Shown here piece after piece: positions 26,515 to 34,999 of a stretch of DNA of 64,000 bases. This DNA is from Hyphomonas sp. BRH_c22 (lineage in GTDB: Bacteria > Pseudomonadota > Alphaproteobacteria > Caulobacterales > Hyphomonadaceae): NCBI RefSeq assembly GCF_000961795.1, contig NZ_LADU01000115.1, positions 1 through 64,000 of the forward strand, read 5' to 3'. Each line of letters begins with the position of its first letter. Position 1 is the first letter of the stretch. A program made the translations under genes and the position numbers. The notes below the pieces were generated by a model. It was given only the letters and a program-made list of their open reading frames with translations, had not been told where the DNA came from and did no database searches.

Positions 26515-27768
26515 ATGACCGATACGCCCGCTCCCCGCAAACACGGCAAGAATGCCTTCCTGTTTGTCCTGATTACCGTCGCCATTGACATGCTGGCTTT
26601 CGGGTTGATCATTCCGGTCATCCCCAGCCTCGTTCAGGACATGCTGCACGTGCCGCCGGAGGATTCCACCATATGGCTGGGCCTTCTGGCAGCGACCTAC
26701 GCCCTGATGAATTTCCTGTTCGGTCCGACCATCGGCGCCCTCTCCGATCATTTCGGCCGCCGATCGGTCCTGCTTGTCTCGATTGGCACGCTCGCCATCG
26801 ACTTCCTCATCATGGGCTTTGCCAGTTCGATCTGGCTGCTGTTCATCGGACGGGCCCTGTCGGGGGTTTCGGGCGCCACCTATTCCACGGCGAACGCCTA
26901 TATTGCCGATGTCACCGAACCGGCCGACCGCGGCCGCGCGTTCGGCATGATTGGCGCCGCTTTCGGCTTCGGCTTCGTGTTCGGTCCGGTGCTCGGCGGC
27001 TTTCTCGGAGAGATCAGTCCGCGCGCGCCCTTCTTTGCAGCGGCGGGCCTCGCGGCCGTCAATTTCTGCTATGGTTTGTTCGTGCTGCCGGAATCCCTTG
27101 CCAAGGCTGACCGGCGGTCCTTTGAAATCGGGCGCGCCAATCCATTCGGTGCGGTCAAGCACTTTTCCAGACTGCCACAGGTTTCATGGTTCCTGCTGGC
27201 CGCGGGTATCTTCTTCCTTGCGCATACCGTCTACCCTGCCACCTGGTCGGTGCATGGCGAGATCCGCTACGACTGGAGCCCGAAAGAGATTGGCTTCTCG
27301 CTTGGCCTCGTCGGCATTGGCGCGGCAGTCGTCCAGGCCGGCCTGATGGGCATTATCCTGAAGCGGCTTGGCACGGTACGCACGGCGTTGTTGGGCATGT
27401 CGATCAGCGCTTTGGTCATGTTTGCGTATGCCTTCGCCGGGCAGGCCTGGATCGTGTATGCGATCATCCCCATAGGTGCCCTGGGGGGCGTGACCGGTCC
27501 GGCCATCAATTCGCTGATGTCGACACTGACGCCGCGCAATGCGCAGGGTGAGTTGCAGGGCGCAAGTGCCAGCCTGAATTCGCTGGCGATGATACTCGGC
27601 CCACTGGCGATGAATGGGGCACTCTTTTACTTCACCCGTGACAGCGCGCCCTTCGCGTTTGGCGGCGCAGCCTTTCTGCTGGCAGGCCTGCTGACTATCC
27701 TCGCAATCGTGCCATTCATGCGCGGGGTGCGGGAAAACCGGAGCGCCCTGCCGGCTGCCGCGGAATAA
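26515..27768 (+). CDS. Major facilitator exporter, TetA-like
   Basis: Twelve-helix transporter of the major facilitator superfamily, drug:proton antiporter DHA1 group, closest in pattern to TetA. The motif-A loop is GALSDHFGRRSVLL between helices 2 and 3, motif C type glycine-rich helix 5 is GAAFGFGFVFGPVLGG, and helix 1 reads VAIDMLAFGLIIPVIPSL as in tetracycline exporters. The length is 417 residues. The ATG at 26515 is chosen because the upstream extension is hydrophilic and lacks signals. Tetracycline resistance itself should not be assumed, since many chromosomal relatives export other compounds. Confidence 0.88.
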   Translation: MTDTPAPRKHGKNAFLFVLITVAIDMLAFGLIIPVIPSLVQDMLHVPPEDSTIWLGLLAATYALMNFLFGPTIGALSDHFGRRSVLLVSIGTLAIDFLIMGFASSIWLLFIGRALSGVSGATYSTANAYIADVTEPADRGRAFGMIGAAFGFGFVFGPVLGGFLGEISPRAPFFAAAGLAAVNFCYGLFVLPESLAKADRRSFEIGRANPFGAVKHFSRLPQVSWFLLAAGIFFLAHTVYPATWSVHGEIRYDWSPKEIGFSLGLVGIGAAVVQAGLMGIILKRLGTVRTALLGMSISALVMFAYAFAGQAWIVYAIIPIGALGGVTGPAINSLMSTLTPRNAQGELQGASASLNSLAMILGPLAMNGALFYFTRDSAPFAFGGAAFLLAGLLTILAIVPFMRGVRENRSALPAAAE

Positions 27769-27772
27769 AAGA

Positions 27773-27798
27773 GGCGATCCGGCTCAGGCCGGACCGCC
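27773..27798. terminator. Bidirectional intrinsic terminator
   Basis: GGCG-a-TCCGGC pairs with GCCGGA-c-CGCC (ten pairs, one mismatch) between the convergent exporter and small membrane protein genes. On the minus strand it is followed by TCTTTTATT; on the plus strand TTTT comes six bases later. Confidence 0.6.
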
Positions 27799-27834
27799 AG
27801 ATGGTTTTGACATTCGGTTCAGATAACGAAGGCG

Positions 27835-28119
27835 CTAGCCTCTGCTCTTCATCAACAAGCCGACGATCACGCCAACCACACCACCGCCAACGCCGCCCTC
27901 GAGCAGGCTGTTAAGGATGTTCATGGGCGTTGTGGCCCCGGCTGCCGCGTCTCCAAGGACCTGCACATTTGCAGCATCAAGTCCGTAATGAGCGCCTATT
28001 CCGCCGAGAATGCCGCCAATGACACCGCCGGTGCCGCTGCCGCCGGTCAGCTTCGAAAAGATCGGTCCGAGCACCGTACCGCCGACGGCGCTCAGAATGA
28101 GCGGTAGATATTGTTCCAT
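27835..28119 (-). CDS. Small glycine-rich membrane protein
   Basis: Unrecognised protein of 94 residues, made of two hydrophobic stretches rich in glycine (LPLILSAVGGTVLGPIF, then GGVIGGILGGIGAHYG; second GGVGGGVVGVIVGLLMK). The GxxxG-like spacing suggests tightly packed membrane helices that may oligomerise. It resembles in outline small glycine-zipper membrane proteins, but I cannot name a family. It stands alone, converging on the exporter gene across a bidirectional terminator. Confidence 0.65.
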   Translation of the reverse strand: MEQYLPLILSAVGGTVLGPIFSKLTGGSGTGGVIGGILGGIGAHYGLDAANVQVLGDAAAGATTPMNILNSLLEGGVGGGVVGVIVGLLMKSRG

Positions 28120-28264
28120 AGATTTGCCCTCCCATGGGTCCTGAGTGGAGGCTCTTGCCGGCCCCTCTGCACAAAGACAACCGCGTTTTCAGGGACAGGT
28201 CCAGCCATTTCGGCGGGTTGGCAAGTGTTGCAACTTTCCGGACACACGGGCAAAGAGCGCCAGT

Positions 28265-28795
28265 ATGACCTACCAGCGCCCTGCCCTGTTCCTCGACCGC
28301 GACGGCGTGATCAACGTCGACAAGGGCTATGTCAGCAAGGTTTCGGACTTTGAATGGATCACCGGCGCGGCTGAGACAATCGCGGCCTTCAAGGCGCGCG
28401 GCTGGTTCGTTTTCCTGGTCACCAATCAATCCGGAATCGCGCGCAACCTCTATTCCGAGCACGACATGCACACCCTGCACGAATGGATGCTTGGCGAGCT
28501 CGCCGGACAAGGTGCCATCATCGACCGCGTTTATTATTGTCCCTATCACGAGGAAGGTGAAAATCCGCGCTACCGGCGTGACAGTTTCGATCGCAAGCCG
28601 AAACCCGGCATGCTGCTGAAGGCGATGGCCGACTTCCCCGTGAAGCGCGAGTCCAGTTTCCTCATCGGCGACAAACAGACAGATATTGATGCTGCCCGTG
28701 CGGCAGGTGTGGCAGGCTTCCTGTTCACGGGCGGCGACCTGGCGCAGTTTGCCGAATGGACGCTTGCGGGTTTCGAAGAGGGCAATCGCGGATGA
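28265..28795 (+). CDS. gmhB: D-glycero-D-manno-heptose 1,7-bisphosphate 7-phosphatase
   Basis: HAD-superfamily phosphatase of 176 residues that dephosphorylates heptose bisphosphate in LPS heptose synthesis. Motif I is FLDRDGVIN with Asp11 and Asp13, motif II is LVTNQSGI, then the zinc-loop region VYYCPYHEEGENPRYRR, KPKPGML and motif IV IGDKQTDIDAARAAG. A zinc loop of canonical GmhB has several cysteines; here only one (YYC) and a histidine remain. The start at 28265 removes a non-matching leader. It overlaps the next gene by 4 bases (ATGA). Other HAD sugar phosphatases are possible. Confidence 0.82.
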   Translation: MTYQRPALFLDRDGVINVDKGYVSKVSDFEWITGAAETIAAFKARGWFVFLVTNQSGIARNLYSEHDMHTLHEWMLGELAGQGAIIDRVYYCPYHEEGENPRYRRDSFDRKPKPGMLLKAMADFPVKRESSFLIGDKQTDIDAARAAGVAGFLFTGGDLAQFAEWTLAGFEEGNRG

Positions 28796-29484
28796 AAAAG
28801 ATTGGCATCATAGGCGGCATGGGGCCCGCCTCGACCGTGATCTACTATCAAACCCTGTGTGAAATCGCCCGCGTCCGTTCGGGCGGAAATGCCAGCGCAA
28901 GGGTGATGATCGACGCACTGGATTTCAGTGAAGTTCAGGCGCTGCAGCAATCCGGCGCCTGGGACGAAGCCGGGCGCCAGCTGGCCGAATCAGGCCAGCG
29001 CCTTGAAGGCGCAGGCGCGGAACTCATCCTTCTCGCCACCAACACCATGCACAAAGTTGCCGCACCCCTTCAGCAAGCCCTCTCCGTGCCATTCATTCAC
29101 ATCATCGACGCAACTGCGGCGCGCCTGCTTGCCGACGGCCGCAGTGTGCCCGCCCTGCTCGGCACCCGCTACACGATGGAGGAACCCTTTTATCCGGCCC
29201 ATTTTGCCGGCACGTTCGGTGCGCCGCCTGTCGTCCCGGAACCGGAGGAGCGCGATGACATCCACCGCATCATCTTCGATGATCTCGTGAAGGGCATCGT
29301 CACGCCGGAGACCACACGCCGCCATGTCGAGATCGTCGCGGCGCTAGCGGCCCGCGGCGCCGACAGCGTTATCCTCGGCTGTACCGAGATCGGCCTCGTC
29401 CTGAACGCAGCCAATAGCCCCCTGCCCGTCTATGACAGCGCCCGCATTCATTGCGAGGCCGCGATGGACCTCGCCTACGTATAA
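28792..29484 (+). CDS. Aspartate/glutamate racemase family protein, L-specific (YgeA-like) type
   Basis: Cofactor-independent amino acid racemase, 230 residues, beginning MKKIGIIGGMGPAST. In most aspartate racemases two cysteines catalyse; here the first position is Thr83 (in ATNTMHK) and the second Cys197 (in GCTEI). This is the Thr/Cys pair, at the same numbering as far as I recall, of the E. coli L-aspartate/glutamate-specific racemase YgeA. One-sided racemisation from the L form is therefore expected from family knowledge. The start codon overlaps the gmhB stop, so the two genes are translationally coupled, though their pathways differ. Confidence 0.85.
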   Translation: MKKIGIIGGMGPASTVIYYQTLCEIARVRSGGNASARVMIDALDFSEVQALQQSGAWDEAGRQLAESGQRLEGAGAELILLATNTMHKVAAPLQQALSVPFIHIIDATAARLLADGRSVPALLGTRYTMEEPFYPAHFAGTFGAPPVVPEPEERDDIHRIIFDDLVKGIVTPETTRRHVEIVAALAARGADSVILGCTEIGLVLNAANSPLPVYDSARIHCEAAMDLAYV

Positions 29485-29541
29485 TTCCGTGCGCCCGCGC
29501 GCCGCGTTGAAATGCGCGAGCAGTGGTGTCTAATCCGCGCC

Positions 29542-29943
29542 ATGACACAGACGGATATGCAGACACAGGACTCGCCCTTTGCCCTGTTTGGAGGCGCTGC
29601 TGCCGTCGCGCAGCTGACGCGGCGTCTCTATCAGATCATGGACGAGGATCCTGCCGCCGCGCGCATCCGCGCCATGCACGGGGATGACCTGCAAGCCGTT
29701 GCCGTGCATGTGGCAAGTTTCCTGACCGGCTGGCTGGGCGGGCCGCGTGACTATTTCGAGGATCCGGCCCGGCCCTGCATCCGGAGCGCGCATCGGCCCT
29801 TCGACATCGGGCCGGAAGACCGCGACGCCTGGATGGCGTGCATGCGCAAGGCATTGGCGGAACATGAAGACCTCGACCCGAGCCTGAAGGCAGCCTTCGA
29901 CACGGCCATTTACCGCCTGGCTGACGGCCTGCGCCAGCGCTGA
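29542..29943 (+). CDS. Truncated hemoglobin (group II-like globin)
   Basis: Small heme globin of 133 residues, likely binding O2 or NO. The proximal-histidine region reads SAHRPFDIGPEDRDAWMACM, matching the group II pattern RHxxFxIxxxxRDxWLxCM, with HRPF supplying the proximal histidine. FLTGWLGGPRDYFE precedes it, as in the family. The start at 29542 is chosen over an in-frame codon at 29512. It converges on the EVE gene with 9 bases between stops. Confidence 0.85.
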   Translation: MTQTDMQTQDSPFALFGGAAAVAQLTRRLYQIMDEDPAAARIRAMHGDDLQAVAVHVASFLTGWLGGPRDYFEDPARPCIRSAHRPFDIGPEDRDAWMACMRKALAEHEDLDPSLKAAFDTAIYRLADGLRQR

Positions 29944-29952
29944 GCTGCGGGC

Positions 29953-30390
29953 CTAGACGGGCTTCAGCGTCTTCGGGTCAAGCCCGCCCATCCGGCAGAC
30001 TTCTTTCCATTCAGACGCCAGCACGGGCTGCACCGACAGGCGGAAGGATTTCACAAGGCTCATCTCGGCGAGATTCGGATTGGCTTTCACGTCCTTCAGC
30101 GTCACTGGCTTTGGCATGTCGGCCAGCGCACGAATGTGGACGCAATCCCACCGCTCATCATCCGTCGTGGAATCCGGCGCGCTAAGCGCGCAAACCTCGG
30201 CAATGCCCACCACTTCAAGCCCCTTGTTGGAATGATAGAAGAAGACCTGATCACCCAGCTTCATGTCGCGCATGAAGTTGCGCGCCGTATAGTTCCGGAT
30301 GCCGGACCATTCCTCGCCCGCCTTACCCTTGGCCTTTTGCTGGTCCCAGCTCCACGCATCGGGTTCGGATTTCATCAGCCAGTATTTCAT
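29953..30390 (-). CDS. EVE domain-containing protein
   Basis: Protein of 145 residues made of one EVE domain, a PUA-like fold that recognises modified bases in DNA or RNA. It opens MKYWLMKSEPDAWSWDQ, the family signature, with WSGIRNYTARNFMRDMKLGDQVFFYHSN and the C-terminal LSVQPVLASEWKEVC, both well conserved in the thymocyte nuclear protein 1 group. No restriction or RNA modification genes are adjacent. The role in bacteria is unclear. Confidence 0.92.
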   Translation of the reverse strand: MKYWLMKSEPDAWSWDQQKAKGKAGEEWSGIRNYTARNFMRDMKLGDQVFFYHSNKGLEVVGIAEVCALSAPDSTTDDERWDCVHIRALADMPKPVTLKDVKANPNLAEMSLVKSFRLSVQPVLASEWKEVCRMGGLDPKTLKPV

Positions 30391-30461
30391 AGGGGTCTCC
30401 GGTTGCTCCGATCCCGCTTGATCTAGGGGCCGACGGGCAATCCGTCCACCCGGGCGTGGGG

Positions 30462-31280
30462 TCAGGCCAGTTGCGCAAGCGCGGCGCGCACCAGCCGGTC
30501 ATAGGCCAGCCAGCCCTTGTAGGCGCGAAGGGCCGGGTCGATGCCGTCCCACGCCGCCGCGAAGGCTTTCCGGTGATGCGCATCCGGCAGTGCCGCCGAT
30601 AGAGGGTCCATGCAGACCCGGATGGTGAACAGGACAGCGCCTGTCCCGGGCAGTTTGGAGATCGTCTGGCGCTCGACACGAAAGTACAGCAGGTCAAGCG
30701 CGGCCTCGTCGGGCGTCGCGCGCGCCATCGCTTTCAGCGGGGCGCTGCGCGGCGTGAACCGTGCACGGCTCGCCTGGACTGTCCAGTTGAACCGCTCCAG
30801 CACCGTGCCGGGCCGCAGCGCGTCGAACATGCGCGCAATGCGCGAGACCAGGTCCGGATTGGCGTCAGGCACCGTGCCGTGAAGCCCGGCCAGCGGCTGG
30901 CCGATCTTTTCCGCGAGCGACCAGAATGTCGGCGCAACAAGGCTCGCGGCGCGCAGCACCCACTCCCCGCGCGCGTCCGGCAACAGGATGCAAAGGTCAT
31001 CGGACACACGAGACGCCGCATCTTCCAGCGGACTGTCCCACGTGCAGCTGCCTGGTCCCGTCACGTCCAGGACGGCGGTCGCCGCTTCGGCCACGGCATC
31101 GGGCACGCCGGAATCGGCAAACACCTGCGCCCGGTGGGTACGCATCAACACGGTTTTCTCGGGCAGCCAGGCTTCGGCCTCACTGTCGGGTAGAAGCCAT
31201 CTGTCCGGATCAATGGGTTTCAGGCCCGGCGCGAGTCCCGGCGGTCCTGCAAGGTATGGCAGGTAGGGCGGTGTGCGCAT
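30462..31280 (-). CDS. DUF3445 / heme-dependent oxidative N-demethylase family protein
   Basis: Protein of 272 residues of the DUF3445 family, whose studied member is the heme-binding alpha subunit of an oxidative N-demethylase. Typical segments are WTVQASRARFTPRSAPL, FRVERQTISKLPGTGAVLFTIRV (part) and SLVAPTFWSLAEKIGQPLAGLHG. The start at 31280 is 5 bases after the stop of the upstream methyltransferase, so cotranscription is likely. No beta/gamma subunits are nearby, and activity on dimethylamine should not be assumed. Confidence 0.8.
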   Translation of the reverse strand: MRTPPYLPYLAGPPGLAPGLKPIDPDRWLLPDSEAEAWLPEKTVLMRTHRAQVFADSGVPDAVAEAATAVLDVTGPGSCTWDSPLEDAASRVSDDLCILLPDARGEWVLRAASLVAPTFWSLAEKIGQPLAGLHGTVPDANPDLVSRIARMFDALRPGTVLERFNWTVQASRARFTPRSAPLKAMARATPDEAALDLLYFRVERQTISKLPGTGAVLFTIRVCMDPLSAALPDAHHRKAFAAAWDGIDPALRAYKGWLAYDRLVRAALAQLA

Positions 31281-31284
31281 GGTG

Positions 31285-31911
31285 TCAGGCTGCGCGGGCA
31301 GCGCCCCAACTGACAAAGCCCGCCACTTTCGGCGTCGATGGCAGATACATGGTCTCTGCGTCTTCAAGCTTGAATCCCGCCTCGGTGAACAGCGCCGCGA
31401 TGTCACGAGTCAGGTGGCAACCGCCTGCCAGCGGCTTCCAGATGGGCTCGATCCGGCGCTGCCACTTGGCGATGCCTTCATCGGGCGCCAGTCCGTGTTC
31501 TGAGAACAGGATACGGCCTTCGGGCTTCAGTACGCGGCGCGTCTCGGCCAGGGCGGATTTCCAGTCGGGGATCGTGCACAGCACGAAGGTGATGACCGCT
31601 GTATCGATGGAATTGTCTTCGAGGGGGATGGATTCTGCGCCGGTCTCGAGGAATTCAATCTTGCTGCCGATACCGAGCGCGCCTGCCTCGCGCCGCGCCT
31701 TGACCAGCATGCCGGGCGATGGCTCCAGCGCAAACAGCCGGTCGACCTTGTTGGAATCATACATCGCGAAATTGGTGCCGGACCCGCAGCCGAGTTCGAG
31801 CACACGTCCCTCTGCTTTCGGAACAACCTTCTCGCGCTGCTTCATGATCGGCTTGGTGCCACAGGCACACGCGATCATGTTCGGGACAACATACCGCTCC
31901 CAGGGATTCAT
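31285..31911 (-). CDS. SAM-dependent methyltransferase, class I
   Basis: Class I methyltransferase of 208 residues, similar in outline to the UbiE/methyltransferase-11 group. The SAM-binding motif I is VLELGCGSGTNF, followed by the acidic end of strand 2 (LFALEPSPGML), then TVITFVLCTIPDWKSAL and the post-motif RRVLKPEGRILFSEHG. A CACGT segment (CACGTKP, residues near 19) has a cysteine pair. ATG at 31911 is used; a GTG at 31920 would overlap the upstream gene further. It sits in a three-gene minus-strand operon with the DUF3445 protein. The substrate is unknown. Confidence 0.85.
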   Translation of the reverse strand: MNPWERYVVPNMIACACGTKPIMKQREKVVPKAEGRVLELGCGSGTNFAMYDSNKVDRLFALEPSPGMLVKARREAGALGIGSKIEFLETGAESIPLEDNSIDTAVITFVLCTIPDWKSALAETRRVLKPEGRILFSEHGLAPDEGIAKWQRRIEPIWKPLAGGCHLTRDIAALFTEAGFKLEDAETMYLPSTPKVAGFVSWGAARAA

Positions 31912-31912
31912 A

Positions 31913-32626
31913 TCAGCCACCGTTCGTCGGCTGGAAGCCCGGATAGGCTCCCTTCTGGATCAGAGATTTCGTCGCCTCGGTTGGCCGGGCAACGAGCGCA
32001 TCCTGGGTGATGTTAACATTATATTCGAAGCCGTCACCCATCGGCTGGTATGTTGCCGAGCCATATTGCGCATCTATGCCGAAGCGCTGGCCCTGCTTCT
32101 CGGCAATCGCGTGCACATCAAGCCCTGGATTCTGGGACAGTGCGATACCATTCGTCTGCGCATCGGTTACCGCTTCGTAGGAAAACCTGCGGGCATCGCG
32201 CCCCTCGAGGTATTCGAGCCGGTAAATCGAATCATAGCCCAGCATGTTGGCGACGGGCTGGAACTTGATGACCTGCGCGCCGATCTCGAACTGGTCACCG
32301 CGCAGGACAGGTTGCGCACCGGTCGCCTCGAGCAGCTTCGCGCCATCCGAGAAGGTGACATCGACATGATAGGATCCGGGTGTTCCGGCGACTTCCGCGA
32401 ACTTGATATTGGCGACGTCACGCTCAAAGGTCAGGCGTTTGTAGGTTTGCAGGTTGAGGCCGGCAAAGGCGACGATCCCGGCAAGCCCCAGGAAGCCCAC
32501 GCCGAAGAGCAGGCGTCCGCCCCCTGCGAGGGGCTTCAGTTTGGCCAGTTTCCCGAAGCCTGCAAACAGCAGCATCAGGCCAATGACCCCCGCCACGGCA
32601 GGCAAAATCCACCAGATCAATCCCAT
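31913..32626 (-). CDS. Hypothetical membrane protein with large soluble C-terminal domain
   Basis: Unrecognised protein of 237 residues. Two N-terminal membrane helices (LIWWILPAVAGVIGLMLLFAG and LLFGVGFLGLAGIVAFAG, the first given in part) are joined by a short basic loop and followed by a soluble, mostly beta-strand domain (KRLTFERDVANIKFAEV, then YHVDVTFSDGAKLLEA). It begins a minus-strand operon, and its stop overlaps the region of the methyltransferase start. A weak promoter candidate lies in the 120 bases upstream. Confidence 0.72.
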   Translation of the reverse strand: MGLIWWILPAVAGVIGLMLLFAGFGKLAKLKPLAGGGRLLFGVGFLGLAGIVAFAGLNLQTYKRLTFERDVANIKFAEVAGTPGSYHVDVTFSDGAKLLEATGAQPVLRGDQFEIGAQVIKFQPVANMLGYDSIYRLEYLEGRDARRFSYEAVTDAQTNGIALSQNPGLDVHAIAEKQGQRFGIDAQYGSATYQPMGDGFEYNVNITQDALVARPTEATKSLIQKGAYPGFQPTNGG

Positions 32627-32749
32627 CCCAAGTCTCCATTTTTATTGTCGGACCGCCCACCCGCCGGCTCGGCTTCTTATTTCTGACCTATATCAGCCCG
32701 ATGACAAGACTTCAGCAACCTTGTTCAGTCCGACAGAGGTGGCCGCGCT

Positions 32750-33550
32750 TTATGCAGGCTGAACGGTCAGGGCCCCGATTGCGTTCCATGCCACATAGGC
32801 CGCAACAACAAGGATCATGACGGCAAAAGCCGACCGGGCGGTCCGCACGCGACTGGACAGGGCGCGTGAGATGACGATGCCGACGAGCCCGCCTATTGCG
32901 CCCCCGGCCAGCAGCAGCAGCACAAGGCGCCCGTCCACCATGCCGGATATTGCGTAATTGGCCGATGTTGCCGCGCCAAACAGGGCCACCGACACGAGCG
33001 AGGATGCTGTTGCGTTGGACATGGTCATGCCTGTGGCGAGGATCAGACCCGGCACGATCAGGAAACCGCCGCCGATCCCGAAAAAGCCTGCCGCCATGCC
33101 GACAACAAGCCCCAGGGGCGCGATGCGCATGGTGATCGAAGGCGTCAGATGCACGTCAGGGTCGCCTGCAAAGGCGGGCTTGCGGAACATGGACAGGGCA
33201 ATCGCCGCCATCGCGATTGAAAAGGCGAGCAGTAACTGGCTGCCGTCAATCTGCTTGGCGATCGTGGATCCGGCAATCGATCCGGCAAAACCGGAAATGG
33301 CAAACACGAGGGCGCACGGCCATTTCACATTGCCGCCGCGCCAGTGCCCGATCAGGCTGAAGAGCGCAATCGCGGCCACGGCCGCTGCCGACGTGCCTAT
33401 CGCGATGTGTGGATCGGAAACGCCCACGACATAGAGCAGGAGCGGCGCGGCCAGAACCGAACCGCCACCGCCAAACGTGCCAAGGAAAACGCCAATGATG
33501 GCGCCACTCGCAATGGCCGCGAGGATGACCATTGGCGTGAATTCCATCAT
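32750..33550 (-). CDS. Sulfite exporter TauE/SafE family permease
   Basis: Membrane permease of the TauE/SafE family, about 266 residues with some eight hydrophobic segments. Two repeated glycine-rich signatures are seen: GVFLGTFGGGGSVLAAPLL near the N-terminus and GMAAGFFGIGGGFLIVPGL in the second half. Its ATG overlaps the stop of the sensor gene upstream (ATGA), so the two are coupled. In BigR-type operons such permeases export sulfite made from persulfide oxidation, matching the dioxygenase gene on the opposite side of the promoter. Confidence 0.88.
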   Translation of the reverse strand: MMEFTPMVILAAIASGAIIGVFLGTFGGGGSVLAAPLLLYVVGVSDPHIAIGTSAAAVAAIALFSLIGHWRGGNVKWPCALVFAISGFAGSIAGSTIAKQIDGSQLLLAFSIAMAAIALSMFRKPAFAGDPDVHLTPSITMRIAPLGLVVGMAAGFFGIGGGFLIVPGLILATGMTMSNATASSLVSVALFGAATSANYAISGMVDGRLVLLLLAGGAIGGLVGIVISRALSSRVRTARSAFAVMILVVAAYVAWNAIGALTVQPA

Positions 33551-34005
33551 TGTCCGGCTCGCTTTGCACGGCGCGTCCAAGGTGAGGGCGGCTTGCGTCC
33601 GGCCCGCGTCTCGTTCGGCGTGTCACCTTCCAGCACGAAAGGACAGACCGCTAGGCAATCCCTTGATCCGCTGGCGTCCTGCGCGTGCGCAAGCAATTCC
33701 GGGCAATAGATGGCTGCCAGTGTCGTGATCACGCGGATCGCCGCCGGGTCGGCAATGGAATAGAAGATCGACTGGCCCTCGCGGCGCGTGCGCACGAGGC
33801 CTTCCTGGCGCAGGACGCCAAGGTGCTGCGACAGTGACGATTGCGACAAGGCCGCTCCCTGGCGCAATTCGCCAACCGACAGTTCCTTGTCGCCAAGGCG
33901 GCAGAGGATCATCAGCCGATGCGGATTTGCCATGCTGCGCAGCAGGCCAGCGGCCTCCTCGGCTTTGACATTGAACAGGACAGGGTCGAGCAGTGAAGTC
34001 ATCAT
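33547..34005 (-). CDS. bigR: BigR/SqrR-type persulfide-sensing ArsR repressor
   Basis: ArsR-type winged-helix repressor of 152 residues. Two cysteines, Cys35 (MILCRLGD) and Cys101 (AIYCPE), are 66 residues apart, the same spacing as the redox pair of SqrR (41/107) and BigR, which form a polysulfide bridge and release DNA. The recognition helix region is LSQSSLSQHLGVLRQEGLV. The C-terminus is extended and carries another CxxxC (Cys117, Cys121), which is unusual. Its neighbours are a TauE/SafE exporter and a persulfide dioxygenase, and the palindrome at 34013-34051 is its likely operator. Confidence 0.85.
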   Translation of the reverse strand: MMTSLLDPVLFNVKAEEAAGLLRSMANPHRLMILCRLGDKELSVGELRQGAALSQSSLSQHLGVLRQEGLVRTRREGQSIFYSIADPAAIRVITTLAAIYCPELLAHAQDASGSRDCLAVCPFVLEGDTPNETRAGRKPPSPWTRRAKRAGQ

Positions 34006-34012
34006 GAATCAC

Positions 34013-34051
34013 ATATATTAGATCTTGTTAAATTAGCAATATCTAATATAT
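34013..34051. promoter_or_regulatory. AT-rich operator between bigR and the dioxygenase gene
   Basis: ATATATTAGAT (34013-34023) and ATCTAATATAT (34041-34051) form a perfect 11-bp inverted repeat around 17 bases. It fills the short divergent region between bigR (start 34005) and the dioxygenase (start 34073), in an otherwise GC-rich sequence. AT-rich palindromes overlapping the promoter are the known BigR target. Confidence 0.75.
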
Positions 34052-34072
34052 CAGGGTGGAAAGGATCCTCCC

Positions 34073-34936
34073 ATGCCTCAGATCAAAGCCTTTTTCGACG
34101 ACAAGACATCAACCGTGACCTACCTTGTGTGGGATCCGGCGACCCGCGCCGCCGCGATCATCGATCCGGTGCTGGATTATGAACCGCACGCTGCGCGCCT
34201 CACGACAGATTCAGTCGATGCCGTGCTGGATGCAGCCGATGAACTCGGACTGAAAGTTGTCTGGGCGCTTGATACACACGCGCACGCCGACCATCTCTCG
34301 GCCGCGCATCATGTGCGTGAGTTGACGGGGGCCCGGGTCGGTATCGGTGCACGCATTACCGAAGTGCAGCGGGTGTTCTCGTCCATGTTCCACGCCACGG
34401 ATGTCTGCCCGAATGGTGGCACGTTTGACGGCCTGTTCCAGGACGGCGAGACATTCGCGCTCGGCGACCTGACCGTGCGCGTGATCCATACACCCGGCCA
34501 TACGCCAGCTTGCGTAACCTATGTCATCGATGACGCGGCCTTTGTCGGCGACACATTGTTCATGCCGGACTATGGCACGGCGCGCGCAGACTTTCCGGGC
34601 GGTGATGCCGCCACGCTCTACCGCTCGATCCGCCGTATCCTCGATCTGCCGCCTGAGACACGTGTTTTCGTCGGCCACGACTACCTTCCCGACGGGCGTG
34701 ACAAGCCTGCCTGGGAAACAAGTGTCGCCGAGCAGCGGGCCGCCAACGTGCATGTGCATGACGGCGTCGCGGAAGCCGACTTCGTCGCCATGCGAAAGGC
34801 GCGCGATGCAACGCTGGATGCACCGCGTCTGATCCTGCCATCGCTGCAGGTGAACATCCGGGGCGGAGCGATGCCGCCTGCGGAAGACGATGGCCAGATT
34901 TATCTCAAGATACCGGTCAACCGTCTGGGTGTCTGA
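34073..34936 (+). CDS. blh: MBL-fold persulfide dioxygenase (Blh/ETHE1 type)
   Basis: Metallo-beta-lactamase-fold enzyme of 287 residues that oxidises persulfide (such as glutathione persulfide) to sulfite. Metal ligands are seen in THAHADH (His69, His71, Asp73, His74), HTPGHT (His143), FVGDTLF (Asp160) and VGHDYLPDG. The sequence plan MPQIKAFFDDKTSTVTYLVWDP and SVAEQRAANVHV is that of the Blh protein of BigR operons. It is divergent from the BigR repressor, and the sulfite made would be exported by the TauE/SafE permease. Confidence 0.88.
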   Translation: MPQIKAFFDDKTSTVTYLVWDPATRAAAIIDPVLDYEPHAARLTTDSVDAVLDAADELGLKVVWALDTHAHADHLSAAHHVRELTGARVGIGARITEVQRVFSSMFHATDVCPNGGTFDGLFQDGETFALGDLTVRVIHTPGHTPACVTYVIDDAAFVGDTLFMPDYGTARADFPGGDAATLYRSIRRILDLPPETRVFVGHDYLPDGRDKPAWETSVAEQRAANVHVHDGVAEADFVAMRKARDATLDAPRLILPSLQVNIRGGAMPPAEDDGQIYLKIPVNRLGV

Positions 34937-34999
34937 GGTCCCGCGCGGGCAGGTCTAAACCCCCTGCCCTTTGCGGCCAAAGCCTGATAACGGGCTGGC

